Assembly (NCBI RefSeq): GCF_900111115.1 | Contig: NZ_FOGD01000001.1 | Coordinates: forward strand, 552,910-616,909 | Source of the DNA: Giesbergeria anulus | GTDB taxonomy: Bacteria > Pseudomonadota > Gammaproteobacteria > Burkholderiales > Burkholderiaceae_C | Direction of reading: 5' to 3' | Length of the DNA: 64,000 nucleotides | Shown: positions 18,671 through 29,603 of the stretch, piece by piece | Layout of the letters: each line of letters opens with the position of its first letter | Numbering within the stretch: the first letter of the stretch is position 1 | The notes under the pieces: model-generated | What the model was told of the DNA's origin: nothing | The model's database searches: none | What the model saw: the letters and a program-made list of their open reading frames with translations, nothing else | Program-made: the position numbers and the translations under genes

Positions 18671-19783
18671 ATGAATCAACGCCCTTATAACTTCTCTGCT
18701 GGCCCAGCCACCATCCCAGTGGAAGTGCTAGAACAGGCCGCCGCCGACATGCTCAACTGGCAAGGCAGTGGCATGGGAGTGATGGAAATGAGCCACCGTG
18801 GCAAAGAATTCATTTCTATTTACGAACAGGCCGAAGCAGACTTTCGCGAGTTGCTGGCCATTCCGATGGACTTTGAGATTTTGTTCATGCAGGGCGGTGG
18901 CCTAGGGCAAAACGCCATCGTGCCACTGAACCTCTCGCGCGGTGGCACGGTCGATTTTGTCGTCACCGGCAGTTGGAGCCAAAAGTCGTGCCACGAGGCA
19001 GAAAAATATGCCGCTGAAGTCAATTTGGCTGCCTCTGGCGAGAGCAGCGACTTCACCACCGTGCCCGATCCGGCCAGTTGGCAACTGAGCCGGGGGGCCA
19101 GCTACCTGCACCTTTGCAGCAACGAAACCATCCACGGCGTCGAGTTCCAAAAGCTTCCCGACCTGAAAGCCTTGGGCAGTGATGCGCCGCTGGTGATTGA
19201 TTTTTCTTCGCACGTTGCGTCGCGCACAGTGGATTGGTCGCGGGTTGGGCTGGCTTTTGCGGGTGCGCAAAAGAACTTGGGGCCAGCGGGTCTGACGGTA
19301 GCGGTGGTGCGCGAAGACCTGCTCGGCCAAGCCTTGCTGGCCTGCCCCAGTGCCTTCAATTACCAGATTGTGGCCGACCACCAATCCATGTACAACACCC
19401 CACCCACTTGGGGCATTTACATCGCGGGCCTGACCTTTGATTGGCTCAAGCGCCAACGCGAGGGCGATTTGACGGGCATTGCCGCCATTGAGCAACGCAA
19501 CATCACCAAAGCCCAGTTGCTCTACGACACCATTGACCAATCCCAGTTCTACGTCAACAAGGTGGCCCCCCATTACCGCTCGCGCATGAACATTCCGTTC
19601 TTCTTGCGCGATGAGTCGCGCAACGATGCCTTCTTGGCCGGTGCCAAAGAGCGTGGCCTGTTGCAGCTCAAGGGCCACAAATCGGTGGGCGGGATGCGTG
19701 CCAGCCTGTACAACGCCATGCCGCTCGAAGGGGTGCAAGCCTTGGTAGCCTATCTGCAAGAATTTGAACGCCAATCTGCATGA
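18671..19783 (+). CDS. serC: Phosphoserine aminotransferase
   Basis: A 370-residue PLP enzyme that makes 3-phosphoserine (serine) and also acts in pyridoxal phosphate synthesis. The N-terminus [11 protein letters not shown], the PLP lysine in [10 protein letters not shown] and the [15 protein letters not shown]-terminal motif are typical. It overlaps pheA by four bases (ATGA), part of the serC-pheA-tyrA-aroA block. Confidence 0.97.
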   Translation: MNQRPYNFSAGPATIPVEVLEQAAADMLNWQGSGMGVMEMSHRGKEFISIYEQAEADFRELLAIPMDFEILFMQGGGLGQNAIVPLNLSRGGTVDFVVTGSWSQKSCHEAEKYAAEVNLAASGESSDFTTVPDPASWQLSRGASYLHLCSNETIHGVEFQKLPDLKALGSDAPLVIDFSSHVASRTVDWSRVGLAFAGAQKNLGPAGLTVAVVREDLLGQALLACPSAFNYQIVADHQSMYNTPPTWGIYIAGLTFDWLKRQREGDLTGIAAIEQRNITKAQLLYDTIDQSQFYVNKVAPHYRSRMNIPFFLRDESRNDAFLAGAKERGLLQLKGHKSVGGMRASLYNAMPLEGVQALVAYLQEFERQSA

Positions 19784-20904
19784 CCTCCGAATCATCTTCT
19801 CCTTCTCCTGCCATTGTGCAAGCCTCGCCCGATCTGGCCGATCTGCGTGTACAAATTGACAGCCTCGACCGGCAACTGCTGACCCTGCTCAACCAGCGCG
19901 CCTTGGTGGCCGAGCAAGTCGGTGAAGTCAAAAAGCGCGAAGGCACGCCGTTTTTCCGACCCGACCGCGTGGCCCAAGTGATTGACAAAATCACCACCGC
20001 CAACCCCGGCCCGCTAAAAAGTGCCCATGTCGCAGCCATCTGGCGCGAGATCATGTCAGCCTGCTTAGCGCTGGAGTCGCCCCAGCGCGTGGCCGTGTTG
20101 GGGCCAGAAGGCACCTTCTGCGAGCAAGCAGCCGTCGAGTATTTTGGCGGTGCTGCCGACTTGATGTACTGTGCCAATTTTGACGAAGTGTTCCACGCTA
20201 CGGCGGCAGGCAGTGCCCAATATGGCGTGGTGGGCGTAGAAAACTCCACCGAAGGCGTAGTCACGCGCTCGCTGGATATGTTCTTGCACACGCCTTGCCA
20301 TGTGGTGGGCGAGGTCAGTTTGCTGATCCGGCACAACCTGCTGCGCCAAACCAACTCTTTGGATGGCATCGAGGCCGTGCTGGCACATCCGCAGGCGTTG
20401 GCCCAGTGCCAAGGCTGGCTGTCTAAGCACCTGCCTCATGCCGAGCGCCGCCCAGTATCAAGCAATGCCGAAGGTGCCCGTTTGGCTGCCACCAACCCGG
20501 CTTGGGCTGGGCTGTCAAGTGAGCGCGCCGCGCAGCAGTTTGGCCTGCACATTGTGGCCCATGCCATCCAAGATGATGCCTACAACCGCACCCGGTTTGC
20601 CATCATCTGCCTGCCACATACGCTGCAAACACCGCCACCCTCTGGCAAAGATTGCACCAGCCTGATTGTCTCAGTGCCCAACCAGCCGGGGGCGGTGCAT
20701 GATTTGCTGGTGCCGCTCAAGCAGCATGGCGTCTCCATGACGCGCTTTGAGTCGCGTCCGGCGCGCACCGGCCAGTGGGAATATTATTTCTACATTGATC
20801 TCGACGGCCACCCCAGCCAGCCACATGTCGCCGCTGCGCTGGCAGCACTGCGTGGCCTGTGTGCTTTTTATAAGGTGCTGGGCACGTACCCGGTGGCTTC
20901 CTAA
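19780..20904 (+). CDS. pheA: Bifunctional chorismate mutase / prephenate dehydratase
   Basis: A 374-residue P-protein for phenylalanine synthesis. Residues about 20-100 form the AroQ chorismate mutase ([20 protein letters not shown]). The prephenate dehydratase domain follows ([19 protein letters not shown], catalytic TRF in YNRTRFAII). A C-terminal ACT domain with the phenylalanine-binding ESRP motif (MTRFESRP) indicates feedback inhibition. Translationally coupled to serC. Confidence 0.97.
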   Translation: MTSESSSPSPAIVQASPDLADLRVQIDSLDRQLLTLLNQRALVAEQVGEVKKREGTPFFRPDRVAQVIDKITTANPGPLKSAHVAAIWREIMSACLALESPQRVAVLGPEGTFCEQAAVEYFGGAADLMYCANFDEVFHATAAGSAQYGVVGVENSTEGVVTRSLDMFLHTPCHVVGEVSLLIRHNLLRQTNSLDGIEAVLAHPQALAQCQGWLSKHLPHAERRPVSSNAEGARLAATNPAWAGLSSERAAQQFGLHIVAHAIQDDAYNRTRFAIICLPHTLQTPPPSGKDCTSLIVSVPNQPGAVHDLLVPLKQHGVSMTRFESRPARTGQWEYYFYIDLDGHPSQPHVAAALAALRGLCAFYKVLGTYPVAS

Positions 20905-20913
20905 GGAAACGGC

Positions 20914-21795
20914 ATGTTTGAACAACTGGGGCTCATCGGCTGCGGCCTGATGGGCGGATCGTTTGCGCTGGCACTCAAGCGTGCCGGGCTGGTAAAACGG
21001 GTCGTGGGCTACAGCAAATCACCCTCTACTACCGACCGCGCCCGCCAAATGGGGGTGATTGATGTCGAGGCTCCTTCGGCCCTGCTCGCCGTGGCAGGGG
21101 CCGATATTGTGCTGCTGGCCGTGCCGGTGTCGGCCACCGAAGCCTCCCTCAAAGCCATCAAGCATTTGGTCACGCCCCAGATGTTGATTATGGATGTCGG
21201 CTCCACCAAGGCCGATGTGGTCAAGGCCGCGCGCAGCGCCTTGGGTGACAAGGCGGGGCCGTTTGTGCCGGCCCATCCCATCACCGGGCGCGAAGTGGCC
21301 GGGGTAGAACACGCCGATGCTGATTTGTACGTGGGCCGCCAAGTCATCCTGACCCCAATTGAGCGCACCCTGACTGCACAAATCCGCCAAGCCGAAGAAG
21401 TCTGGAAAGCGCTGGGCTGCCGCGTCACCAGTATGTCGCCCGAATCGCATGATGAGGCCTTTGCTGCCGTCAGCCATTTGCCGCACTTGCTCGCTTTTGC
21501 CTTTATCAACGGGCTGGCCGGTCAACCCCAATCCGACACCTTTTTCTCGCTGGCTGGGCCGGGGTTTCGCGATTTCAGCCGCATTGCCGGGGGTGATCCC
21601 AAAATCTGGCGCGATATTTTCTTGTCTAACCGCAATGAGGTCTTGGCGCAGTCTGAATTGTTCCGCCAAGCGCTGCTGCAACTAGAACAATTGATCCGCA
21701 GCGGTAACACCCAAGGCTTAGAAGACCTGATTACGCTGGCCAGTGAAACCCGCACCCATTGGCGTATGGGCGGACAACGCAGCAAAGGCCACTGA
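20914..21795 (+). CDS. tyrA: Prephenate dehydrogenase
   Basis: A 293-residue NAD(P)-dependent enzyme producing 4-hydroxyphenylpyruvate for tyrosine. It shows the nucleotide-binding GCGLMGGSFA, the DVGSTK loop and the catalytic histidine segment PAHPITGRE. No chorismate mutase or ACT domain is attached, so it is the single-domain form. It sits nine bases after pheA and directly abuts the aroA-cmk start. Confidence 0.95.
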   Translation: MFEQLGLIGCGLMGGSFALALKRAGLVKRVVGYSKSPSTTDRARQMGVIDVEAPSALLAVAGADIVLLAVPVSATEASLKAIKHLVTPQMLIMDVGSTKADVVKAARSALGDKAGPFVPAHPITGREVAGVEHADADLYVGRQVILTPIERTLTAQIRQAEEVWKALGCRVTSMSPESHDEAFAAVSHLPHLLAFAFINGLAGQPQSDTFFSLAGPGFRDFSRIAGGDPKIWRDIFLSNRNEVLAQSELFRQALLQLEQLIRSGNTQGLEDLITLASETRTHWRMGGQRSKGH

Positions 21796-23817
21796 ATGTT
21801 TGCTATCCCATTTCTTGATCTGCCGTCGCTGCACCATGCCGCAGGCAGCGTACACCTGCCCGGCTCTAAAAGCATTTCCAACCGTGTCTTGCTGCTGGCA
21901 GCCCTGAGTGCAGGCACCACGGTGGTTGAAGACCTGTTAGCCTCTGACGATACCCGTGTCATGCTCGACGCCCTGCGCCAATTGGGTTGCGGCGTCGAAG
22001 AAAACGGCACCCAAGCGCGCATCACCGGCTTGGGCGGGCGCACACCCCAATCCACTGCCAAGCTATTCTTAGGCAATGCGGGCACCGCCATGCGCCCACT
22101 CACGGCAGCCTTGGCGCTGCTGGGTGGCGAGTATGAGCTGGGCGGCATTCCCCGGATGCACGAACGCCCCATTGGCGATTTGGTCGATGCCCTGCGCCAA
22201 CTGGGCTGTCACATCGACTATCTGGGCCAAGACGGCTACCCACCGCTGCGTATTGCCCAAGCCGATGGCGTCCCGGCGCTGTCGCTGGACAAGCCGATCC
22301 CTGTGCGCGGCGATGTCTCTAGCCAATTTTTAACCGCCTTGCTCATGGCCTTGCCGCTAGCGGCCACGACCCAAGACGTGGTGATTGAAGTGGTGGGCGA
22401 GCTGATCTCCAAGCCCTATATCCACATCACGCTAGAACTACTGGCACGCTTTGGCATTGCTGTGCGCCACGAGCAATGGCAGCGCTTTACCATCCCAGCA
22501 GGCAGCCGTTACCAATCGCCCGGCACCATCCATGTCGAGGCCGATGCCTCCTCAGCCAGCTACTTTATTGCTGCCGGGGCCATTGCAGGCAGTGGGCAAG
22601 GCGTGCAGGTGCTGGGCGTGGGGCTAGACTCCATCCAAGGCGATATCCGCTTTGTCGAGGCGGCACGATTGATGGGGGCGCAGATCAGCGGCGGCCCCAA
22701 CCATTTGCACATTCAGCGTGGCGCTTGGCCCCTGAAGGCGATTGATCTCGATTGCAACCATATCCCCGATGCCGCCATGACGCTGGCAGTGATGGCCCTG
22801 TACGCCGATGGCACCACCACCTTGCGCAACATTGCCAGCTGGCGCGTGAAAGAGACCGACCGTATTGCCGCAATGGCTACCGAGTTGCGCAAACTCGGTG
22901 CCACAGTAGAAGAGGGCGCGGACTTTATCCGCGTTACCCCCCCGGCTGCTGATGCGGATTGGCGTGCCGCCAGCATCCACACCTACGACGATCATCGGGT
23001 GGCGATGTGCTTTTCCTTAGCGACCTTCAATCCAGCGGGCCTGCCCGTACGCATTGAAGACCCCAAATGCGTCGCAAAAACCTTTCCCGATTATTTTGAA
23101 GCCCTATTCTCGGTGGCTCAAACCGCCGAAAAAGCCATTCCGGTGATCTGTCTGGATGGCCCGACTGCCTCCGGCAAAGGCACCGTGGCGGCAGCCTTAG
23201 CGCAACAGTTGGGCTATGCCTTTCTGGATTCTGGGGCGCTCTACCGCATCACCGCATTGGCAGCCACCCGTGCAGGTCTGGCGCTCGATACCAGTGGCGA
23301 AGCCGCTATTGCCGCGCTGGCACAAGGCCTAGACATCCGTTTTGAAGGCGAGCGCGTCTGGCTTGCAGGCGAAGACATCACCACGGCTATCCGCACCGAA
23401 GAAGCAGGCATAAATGCCTCGCACGTCTCCAGCTTGCCTGCGGTGCGCACGGCGCTGGTGGCCTTGCAGCACAGCTTTCGCCAGTTGCCCGGACTGGTGG
23501 CAGATGGCCGCGATATGGGCACCGTGATCTTCCCTGATGCTACGCTCAAGGTTTTTCTCACGGCCAGTGCGCAAATACGTGCGCAAAGGCGCTATGACCA
23601 GTTGCTTGCCAAGGGCGATTCGGCTAATATGTCCGACCTCCTTGACGACTTGCAGGCGCGCGATGCACGGGATATGTCCCGCAGCGTGGCTCCCTTGCAG
23701 CCTGCACAGGACGCGCTACTGCTAGACAGCACTTCTTGCACCGCCGCACAGGCCGTGCAGCAGGTGCTTGGCTGGTGGCAGCAACGCCAGCCTTTTGTGC
23801 CCAGCACCCAAGGCTGA
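21796..23817 (+). CDS. aroA-cmk: Fused EPSP synthase / cytidylate kinase
   Basis: A single 673-residue polypeptide. Residues 1 to about 440 are 3-phosphoshikimate 1-carboxyvinyltransferase of the shikimate pathway ([39 protein letters not shown]). A short linker around AQTAEKAIP leads into CMP/dCMP kinase, residues about 450-673 (P-loop [30 protein letters not shown]). The reading frame is continuous with no stop or frameshift, so the fusion is real in this sequence. The same fusion is known from annotated Comamonadaceae genomes. The ATG follows the tyrA stop with no gap. Confidence 0.95.
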   Translation: MFAIPFLDLPSLHHAAGSVHLPGSKSISNRVLLLAALSAGTTVVEDLLASDDTRVMLDALRQLGCGVEENGTQARITGLGGRTPQSTAKLFLGNAGTAMRPLTAALALLGGEYELGGIPRMHERPIGDLVDALRQLGCHIDYLGQDGYPPLRIAQADGVPALSLDKPIPVRGDVSSQFLTALLMALPLAATTQDVVIEVVGELISKPYIHITLELLARFGIAVRHEQWQRFTIPAGSRYQSPGTIHVEADASSASYFIAAGAIAGSGQGVQVLGVGLDSIQGDIRFVEAARLMGAQISGGPNHLHIQRGAWPLKAIDLDCNHIPDAAMTLAVMALYADGTTTLRNIASWRVKETDRIAAMATELRKLGATVEEGADFIRVTPPAADADWRAASIHTYDDHRVAMCFSLATFNPAGLPVRIEDPKCVAKTFPDYFEALFSVAQTAEKAIPVICLDGPTASGKGTVAAALAQQLGYAFLDSGALYRITALAATRAGLALDTSGEAAIAALAQGLDIRFEGERVWLAGEDITTAIRTEEAGINASHVSSLPAVRTALVALQHSFRQLPGLVADGRDMGTVIFPDATLKVFLTASAQIRAQRRYDQLLAKGDSANMSDLLDDLQARDARDMSRSVAPLQPAQDALLLDSTSCTAAQAVQQVLGWWQQRQPFVPSTQG

Positions 23818-23992
23818 AAAATGGGGCCATGTTGGCCCTATCGGCCCACCTTGGCTAGCGCAGTGTTGCGCGGGCTGTGTGGTTCTTTGTCAACTTAACC
23901 TGCGGCTTATGGCCGCATAGCAAACCACCACTGGCGGCCTTTGAAACTGCGGCAATCGGGCTGTGGTCAACCTGTCAGTGGTAAGGAAATAC

Positions 23993-25678
23993 ATGTCTGA
24001 ATCTTTTGCCGCCCTTTTTGAAGAATCCCTACAGCGTACCGAAATGCGTCCGGGCGAAGTTATCACCGCCGAAGTCGTGCGCGTGGAGCACAACTTTGTC
24101 GTCGTGAACGCTGGCCTCAAGTCTGAGTCCTACGTACCGCTGGAAGAGTTCAAGAACGATCAGGGCGAAGTCGAAGTCCAAGTGGGCGATTTTGTCTCCG
24201 TGGCTATCGGCTCGATTGAAAACGGCTACGGCGACACCATCCTGTCGCGCGATACCGCCAAGCGTCTGGCTTCGTGGCTGGCCCTGGAAAAGGCACTGGA
24301 ATCTGGCGAATTCGTCACCGGCACCACCAGCGGCAAGGTCAAGGGCGGCCTGACCGTGCTGGTCAATGGCATCCGCGCCTTCCTGCCCGGCTCCTTGATC
24401 GACACCCGTCCGATCAAAGACCTGACTCCCTACGAAAACAAGACCATGGAGTTCAAGGTCATCAAGCTCGATCGCAAGCGCAACAACGTGGTGCTCAGCC
24501 GCCGCGCTGTGGTCGAAGCCTCGATGGGCGAAGAACGCGCCAAGCTGATGGAAACCCTGAAAGAAGGCTCCATCGTTCAAGGCGTGGTCAAGAACATCAC
24601 CGAATACGGTGCATTTGTGGACTTGGGCGGTATCGACGGCCTGCTGCACATCACCGACATGGCATGGCGTCGTGTTCGTCACCCCTCCGAAGTGGTCACG
24701 GCTGGTCAAGAAATCACTGCCAAGATCCTCAAGTTCGACACCGACAAAAACCGTGTCTCGCTGGGTCTCAAGCAAATGGGTGATGATCCTTGGATGGGCG
24801 TGTCGCGTCGCTACCCACAAAGCACCCGCTTGTTCGGCAAGATCACCAACATCGCTGACTACGGCGCATTTGTTGAACTCGAACCCGGCATCGAAGGCTT
24901 GGTGCACGTCTCCGAAATGGACTGGACGAACAAGAACATCGCTCCTTCCAAGCTGGTCACGCTGGGCGACGAAGTCGAAGTCATGGTCTTGGAAATCGAC
25001 GAAGACAAGCGTCGTATCAGCCTGGGCATGAAGCAATGCAAGGCCAATCCTTGGCAAGAATTTGCACAAAACACCAAGCGCGGCGACCGCGTCAAGGGCC
25101 CGATCAAGTCGATCACCGACTTTGGCGTGTTCGTGGGTCTGGCTGCCGGTATCGACGGTCTGGTGCATTTGTCTGACCTGTCTTGGAACGAAGCTGGCGA
25201 AGCCGCTGTGCGCAACTACAAGAAGGGTCAAGAAGTTGACGCCATCGTGTTGGCTGTGGACGTGGACCGCGAACGCATCTCCTTGGGCATCAAGCAGCTC
25301 GACGGCGACCCGTTCACCACCTTCGTCACTGTCAACGACAAGGGCCAAACCGTCACTGGTAAGGTCAAGACCGTGGACGCCCGTGGCGCTGAAATCGATC
25401 TGGGTGAAGACATCATCGGCTACCTGCGCGCCTCTGAAATCTCCCGCGACCGCGTGGAAGATGCCCGCAACGTGCTCAAGGAAGGTGATGAAGTCACCGC
25501 CGTGGTGGTCAATGTCGATCGCAAGACCCGCAACATCCAGTTGTCGATCAAGCAAAAAGACATGGCTGATGAGCAAGGCGCGATGGCTAACCTGAGCCAA
25601 CAAGCCAGCCGCGAAAGCGCCGGTACCACCAGCCTGGGCGCTCTGCTGCGCGCTAAGCTGGACAATTCCGAGAAGTAA
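23993..25678 (+). CDS. rpsA: 30S ribosomal protein S1
   Basis: 561 residues from [13 protein letters not shown]. Six S1 (OB-fold) repeats are visible by their recurring GAFVDLGG / [15 protein letters not shown] type strands. It binds mRNA leaders and unfolds them for initiation. The 175-base gap after aroA-cmk probably holds its own promoter and an autoregulatory leader, with AAGGAA before the ATG. Codon use is strongly biased (ggt/ctg/aag), as expected for a highly expressed gene. Confidence 0.98.
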   Translation: MSESFAALFEESLQRTEMRPGEVITAEVVRVEHNFVVVNAGLKSESYVPLEEFKNDQGEVEVQVGDFVSVAIGSIENGYGDTILSRDTAKRLASWLALEKALESGEFVTGTTSGKVKGGLTVLVNGIRAFLPGSLIDTRPIKDLTPYENKTMEFKVIKLDRKRNNVVLSRRAVVEASMGEERAKLMETLKEGSIVQGVVKNITEYGAFVDLGGIDGLLHITDMAWRRVRHPSEVVTAGQEITAKILKFDTDKNRVSLGLKQMGDDPWMGVSRRYPQSTRLFGKITNIADYGAFVELEPGIEGLVHVSEMDWTNKNIAPSKLVTLGDEVEVMVLEIDEDKRRISLGMKQCKANPWQEFAQNTKRGDRVKGPIKSITDFGVFVGLAAGIDGLVHLSDLSWNEAGEAAVRNYKKGQEVDAIVLAVDVDRERISLGIKQLDGDPFTTFVTVNDKGQTVTGKVKTVDARGAEIDLGEDIIGYLRASEISRDRVEDARNVLKEGDEVTAVVVNVDRKTRNIQLSIKQKDMADEQGAMANLSQQASRESAGTTSLGALLRAKLDNSEK

Positions 25679-25706
25679 AATCTCATTGGCCTAAGGGCTG
25701 AGTAGA

Positions 25707-25746
25707 GGCCGGGCTTGTGTACCCACACAGGCCCGGCCCTTTTTTC
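25707..25746 (+). terminator. Strong terminator of rpsA
   Basis: Fourteen-base nearly perfect stem beginning GGCCGGGC and closing GCCCGGCC around an ACCC loop, followed by six T. Confidence 0.92.
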
Positions 25747-25759
25747 ATGAGGATGGCTG

Positions 25760-26101
25760 ATGAGCTTGCAAAATTCCATGACCCGATCAGAGCTGGTGGC
25801 CGCCTTAGAGCTCCAGTTTACGCAGTTAAGCCACCGCGACGCAGAAGCTGTGGTCAAAACCATGCTGGACGCGATGGGCCACACCTTGGGGCAAGGGGGG
25901 CGCATTGAAATCCGAGGCTTTGGTAGCTTTTCGGTGCATGAACGCCCACCGCGCATGGGGCGCAATCCGCGCACTGGCGAGGCCGTGGCGATTGCCGCCA
26001 AGCGGGTACCCCATTTCAAGGCAGGTAAAGCGCTGCGCGAAGCAGTAGATGCCAGCACCAGCAGCCCTAGCGATGCCAGCATCGCGTCTGCACCGCTTTA
26101 G
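25760..26101 (+). CDS. ihfB: Integration host factor subunit beta
   Basis: 113 residues of the HU/IHF DNA-bending family. The IEIRGFGSF strand, the proline-containing arm MGRNPRTGE and the VPHFKAGKALRE C-terminal helix are all present. It heterodimerises with IhfA (not here) to bend DNA. A GAGG ribosome site lies upstream. It follows rpsA as in most proteobacteria and precedes lapA. Confidence 0.95.
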   Translation: MSLQNSMTRSELVAALELQFTQLSHRDAEAVVKTMLDAMGHTLGQGGRIEIRGFGSFSVHERPPRMGRNPRTGEAVAIAAKRVPHFKAGKALREAVDASTSSPSDASIASAPL

Positions 26102-26135
26102 AATCTCCCGTTCACCCAAAGGATGGGATTGCGCA

Positions 26136-26444
26136 ATGAAATACCTCCTGTGGCTGCTCAAAGCAGCCATTTTTTTTACCCTGTTTGCTTTTGCTCTGAA
26201 TAACCAGCAGGATGCAACGGTGTATTTTTTCTTTGGCACACAATGGCGTGCGCCCATGGTGTTGCTGGTGCTCAGTGCCTTTGCCATTGGCATGGTGGTA
26301 GGGGTGCTGGGCATGGTGCCGCGCTGGTGGATGCACCGTTGTGCCGCCCGGCGTCAGCAAGCTGCGCCGGTGGCTGATGCTCCCGCTACGCCACCCCCTT
26401 CTGCCTCGGCTACGGCCCCCGACAGTACACCCCATGGAATTTGA
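26136..26444 (+). CDS. lapA: LapA (DUF1049) inner-membrane protein
   Basis: 102 residues with two membrane spans (LLKAAIFFTLFAFAL and MVLLVLSAFAIGMVVGVLG) separated by NNQQDATVYFFFG, and a Pro/Ala-rich cytoplasmic tail. It works with LapB in controlling LpxC stability and lipopolysaccharide synthesis. The ATG at 26136 is chosen; GGATG upstream may be the ribosome site. The 3' end overlaps lapB by 11 bases. Confidence 0.85.
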   Translation: MKYLLWLLKAAIFFTLFAFALNNQQDATVYFFFGTQWRAPMVLLVLSAFAIGMVVGVLGMVPRWWMHRCAARRQQAAPVADAPATPPPSASATAPDSTPHGI

Positions 26445-27591
26445 TCTTGGCTGGATTTTGCTGGGCTTGCCCCTGGCCTTTATGCTGGGCTGGCTGGCCT
26501 CGCGCTTTGACCTGCGCCAGTTGCGCGCAGAAAACCGCCGTGTGCCCAAGGCGTATTTCAAGGGGCTGAACTACCTGCTCAACGAGCAGCAGGATCAGGC
26601 CATTGATGCCTTTATCGAGGCCGTGCAAAACGACCCCGACACCTCAGAACTGCATTTTGCGCTGGGCAATTTGTTCCGCCGCCGAGGGGAATATGACCGC
26701 GCCGTGCGCGTGCATGAGCATTTGCTCTCGCGCGGCGACTTGGACGGCAAAGACCGCGACCGGGCGCAGTATGCGCTGGCACTTGATTTTCTCAAGGCTG
26801 GTTTGCTCGACCGGGCCGAAGCAGCCCTGCACAAACTCGAAGGCACCGCCTTTGAAGCACAGGCCCGGCTGGCCCTATTGGCTATCCATGAGCGCTCGCG
26901 CGATTGGGTACAAGCTACAGCCATCGCCCAAACCATGCAAGCCGCCGATCAGGGCGATTTCAGTACCCGTCAGGCGCATTTTTTGTGTGAGCAGGCCCAA
27001 GCCTTGATAGTCAGTGAGCAGTGGCCCCAAGCCAAGCAACTGCTAGAGCAAGCCATGCAGATTGCTCCAGAAGCCCCGCGCCCGCGCATCATGCTAGCGC
27101 AGATGCAACTGCGTTTAGAGCAAGCCCCACAAGCCTTAGCCACACTCACTACTTTGGGCCAAGAGGTGCCCCAAGCCTTGCCTTTGGTGGCCCCCTTGCT
27201 AGCGCAAGCAGCCAAAGCCTGCGGCCAAGAGCAACAAACCTTAGCGCTGTTACAAAAGCACTACCAAGAGTCTCCGTCCTTAGATATTCTCGATAGCATG
27301 GTGGACTTGGAGGTGGCCGCAGGCCAACTGCCAGCGCAAGCAGCGGTACGTTATGCCCACCATCTGGAAAAAGAACCCTCTTTGCTGGCCGCAGCCAAAT
27401 GGCTCCACCATGAAACGCTGGGGCATCCGCAGTGGCAGCCTGGGGTGCAGCGGGCGTTAAACCATGCTGCCCAGCCCTTAACACGCTACCGCTGTGCCGC
27501 CTGTGGCTTTGAGGCGCGCCAGCATTTTTGGCAATGTCCGGGCTGCCAAAGTTGGGACAGCTACCCAGCCAGGCGTATTGAGGAGCTTTGA
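26434..27591 (+). CDS. lapB: LPS assembly protein LapB (TPR protein)
   Basis: 385 residues. An N-terminal membrane anchor (LGWILLGLPLAFMLGWLAS) is followed by about nine TPR units and a C-terminal rubredoxin-like zinc knuckle (CAACGFE ... CPGCQSW). In enterobacteria LapB recruits LpxC to the FtsH protease and is coupled to LPS assembly; ftsH is also in this window, about 21 kb away. Its 3' end overlaps a convergent LysR gene by about 30 bases. Confidence 0.92.
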   Translation: MEFDLGWILLGLPLAFMLGWLASRFDLRQLRAENRRVPKAYFKGLNYLLNEQQDQAIDAFIEAVQNDPDTSELHFALGNLFRRRGEYDRAVRVHEHLLSRGDLDGKDRDRAQYALALDFLKAGLLDRAEAALHKLEGTAFEAQARLALLAIHERSRDWVQATAIAQTMQAADQGDFSTRQAHFLCEQAQALIVSEQWPQAKQLLEQAMQIAPEAPRPRIMLAQMQLRLEQAPQALATLTTLGQEVPQALPLVAPLLAQAAKACGQEQQTLALLQKHYQESPSLDILDSMVDLEVAAGQLPAQAAVRYAHHLEKEPSLLAAAKWLHHETLGHPQWQPGVQRALNHAAQPLTRYRCAACGFEARQHFWQCPGCQSWDSYPARRIEEL

Positions 27592-28487
27592 TCCCACGGG
27601 GCGGTGAGCCCCGCAAACCGTTGGGCCAGAAAATCTACCAGCAGGCGCAAAGCCAAGGGTTGGTACTGGCGGGAAAGATAAATGGCATGGATGCCCAGAA
27701 CCTCTGGGGCATAGTCTGGCAACAGCCGAACCAGACGCCCGGCCTGCAAATCATCACCCACATAGTAGGTGGGCAACATACCGATGCCTGCACCAGCAAG
27801 CGCTGCCCGGCGCAAAACTGCTGTTTCGTTGGTATGAAAGCTCCAATGCACCGGCACCTCTATCGTCTGCCCTTGGTGTGTAAAGCGGTATTGCTTGCCA
27901 ATACCAAAGGCATGGGCAATACAGCGGTGGTGCTGCAAATCATCGGCATGGTGGGGCATCCCTTGGCGTTCTAGGTACTGGGGGGACGCGCACAGCACAG
28001 AGTGGCATAGGGCCAAAGGCCGGGCAATCATGGCCGGGTCTAGGGTATTGGTGATGCGCACCGCCAAATCAACACGCTCGGCCACCAAATCTGTGGCTTT
28101 GTCGGAGACAGACAGCACCACTTCAACCTGTGGATGCAAGCGCTGGAAATCCACCAGCGCCGCCGTAAGCTGTGCCTCGGCAAAGGAGCTGGCCGTGGTG
28201 ACGCGCAACACCCCAGCAGGCATACGGTTGGGAGCCGCCACAAGGTGTTGCACATCTTGTGCCATATCCAGCAGTTGCCGACAGGCAGGCAGTGCCGCCA
28301 GCCCAGCATCGGTCAGGCTGATCTTTCGCGTCGTGCGGTGCAGCAGCCGGGCGTTAAACCAAGCCTCCACCGCAGCAAGGTAGCGGCTGACCATGGCGGC
28401 AGACATCTCCAGCGCTTGGGCCGCCTGCGTGAGGCTACCGCGATCCACCACCTCTACAAAAACACGAACAGCAGTAAGGCGATCCAT
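27561..28487 (-). CDS. LysR-family transcriptional regulator
   Basis: 308 residues starting MDRLTAVRVFVEVVDRGSLTQAA, with the usual N-terminal winged HTH and a C-terminal substrate-binding domain containing DLAVRITNTLDPAMIARPL. The sub-family with this N-terminus (one gene next to a small secreted or redox enzyme) commonly regulates its divergent neighbour. Here that is the MBL-fold gene at 28598, 110 bases away. Ligand unknown. Confidence 0.87.
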   Translation of the reverse strand: MDRLTAVRVFVEVVDRGSLTQAAQALEMSAAMVSRYLAAVEAWFNARLLHRTTRKISLTDAGLAALPACRQLLDMAQDVQHLVAAPNRMPAGVLRVTTASSFAEAQLTAALVDFQRLHPQVEVVLSVSDKATDLVAERVDLAVRITNTLDPAMIARPLALCHSVLCASPQYLERQGMPHHADDLQHHRCIAHAFGIGKQYRFTHQGQTIEVPVHWSFHTNETAVLRRAALAGAGIGMLPTYYVGDDLQAGRLVRLLPDYAPEVLGIHAIYLSRQYQPLALRLLVDFLAQRFAGLTAPWDQSSSIRLAG

Positions 28488-28597
28488 TTCATCGATTCAT
28501 GCAATAAACAATCAACAGATCAGCACTTTATCAAGATTGATGCAAAAAATATAGTTCACACCACTGCAACCCCCTCTACCCTTCAAAGGAAATCACC

Positions 28598-29491
28598 ATG
28601 TCTTATCGCAATCGGCTCACACGTTTCATGTTCCCTGCCCTGATGACGTTGGGCATCATGGCCAGCACCGGGGTGTCTGCGCAAACGTCTGCGCCCTTGA
28701 CCCTGAAGGTCTACAACGCCGATAGCCAAAGCTTTCATGTCAATGCGGTGGTGGTCAGTGGCAAGACCGAAGCCGTGGTGATTGACAGCGGTTTTACCCG
28801 TGCAGATGCCTTGCGTGTGGCGGCCCATGTGCTCGACAGCGGCAAGCAGCTCAAAACCATTTTTATCAGCAATGCTGACCCAGACTTTTATTTTGGGGCG
28901 GAAGTGCTCAAAGGCTTGTTCCCAGAGGCACAGGTGCTGACCACCCCCGCCGTGCGCGCCAAAATACAGGCCAAAATGGCGGGCAAGGTGGCTTTTTGGG
29001 CACCCAAAATGGGGGCTAATGCGCCACAACAGCCCATCGTGCCCGAACTGCTCCAAGGCACCCGTTTGATGGTGGATGGCGAAGCCCTTGAGGTGCGCGG
29101 CACCACCGGCGCGTTAGCCCATCGGCCTTACGTTTGGATTCCCTCCATCCAGACCATTGCGGGCAATATCGCCATCTTTGGCAATCTGCATGTGTGGACA
29201 GCAGACACCCAAAAGCCTAGCGAACGCAAGGCTTGGCTGGCGCAGTTGGACGAGATCGAAGCCCTCCAGCCCGCCACTGTAGTGCCCGGCCACATGGCGG
29301 CTGGCACAGCACTGGATATGGGGGCGGTACGTTATACCCGCGATTACCTGTTACGCTTTGATACCGAAGCCGCCCAAGCCCAAAGCGGAGCCGATTTGAT
29401 CGAGCGCATGAAAAAAGCCTACCCACAGGCGGGTTTGGGCCTCGCCTTGGAGATCGGGGCGAAGGTGAACAAGGGCGAGATGCCGTGGTAA
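28598..29491 (+). CDS. Secreted MBL-fold protein with an altered metal-binding motif
   Basis: 297 residues with a signal peptide (about 1-28, ending VSAQ) and a metallo-beta-lactamase fold (AVVIDSGFT, PGHMAAG). The canonical HxHxDH is replaced: at the matching place it reads SNADPDFYFG, so the His residues expected to bind zinc are Asn, Asp and Phe. The later VVPGHM histidine is kept. It belongs to the Vmh/YflN-like branch, whose members often deviate here, so activity may be lost or metal use changed. AAGGAAATC precedes the ATG. Probably controlled by the divergent LysR protein. Confidence 0.8.
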   Translation: MSYRNRLTRFMFPALMTLGIMASTGVSAQTSAPLTLKVYNADSQSFHVNAVVVSGKTEAVVIDSGFTRADALRVAAHVLDSGKQLKTIFISNADPDFYFGAEVLKGLFPEAQVLTTPAVRAKIQAKMAGKVAFWAPKMGANAPQQPIVPELLQGTRLMVDGEALEVRGTTGALAHRPYVWIPSIQTIAGNIAIFGNLHVWTADTQKPSERKAWLAQLDEIEALQPATVVPGHMAAGTALDMGAVRYTRDYLLRFDTEAAQAQSGADLIERMKKAYPQAGLGLALEIGAKVNKGEMPW

Positions 29492-29603
29492 CGGGATTGG
29501 CGTATCTGCATTGAGCGCACGGCTGCTGGTGCTGGGTATGGAGTCATGGGTCACTCGGCATCTGCTGCTACCACGTAGGCCGAGAAAATATCAGCGCTGG
29601 ATG

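Noticed and set aside
24029-25603. Long minus-strand open frame (524 codons) opposite rpsA
   Set aside because: It is the codon-bias shadow of rpsA, which has six clear S1 repeats. The antisense product is a His/Asp-rich string with no motif.
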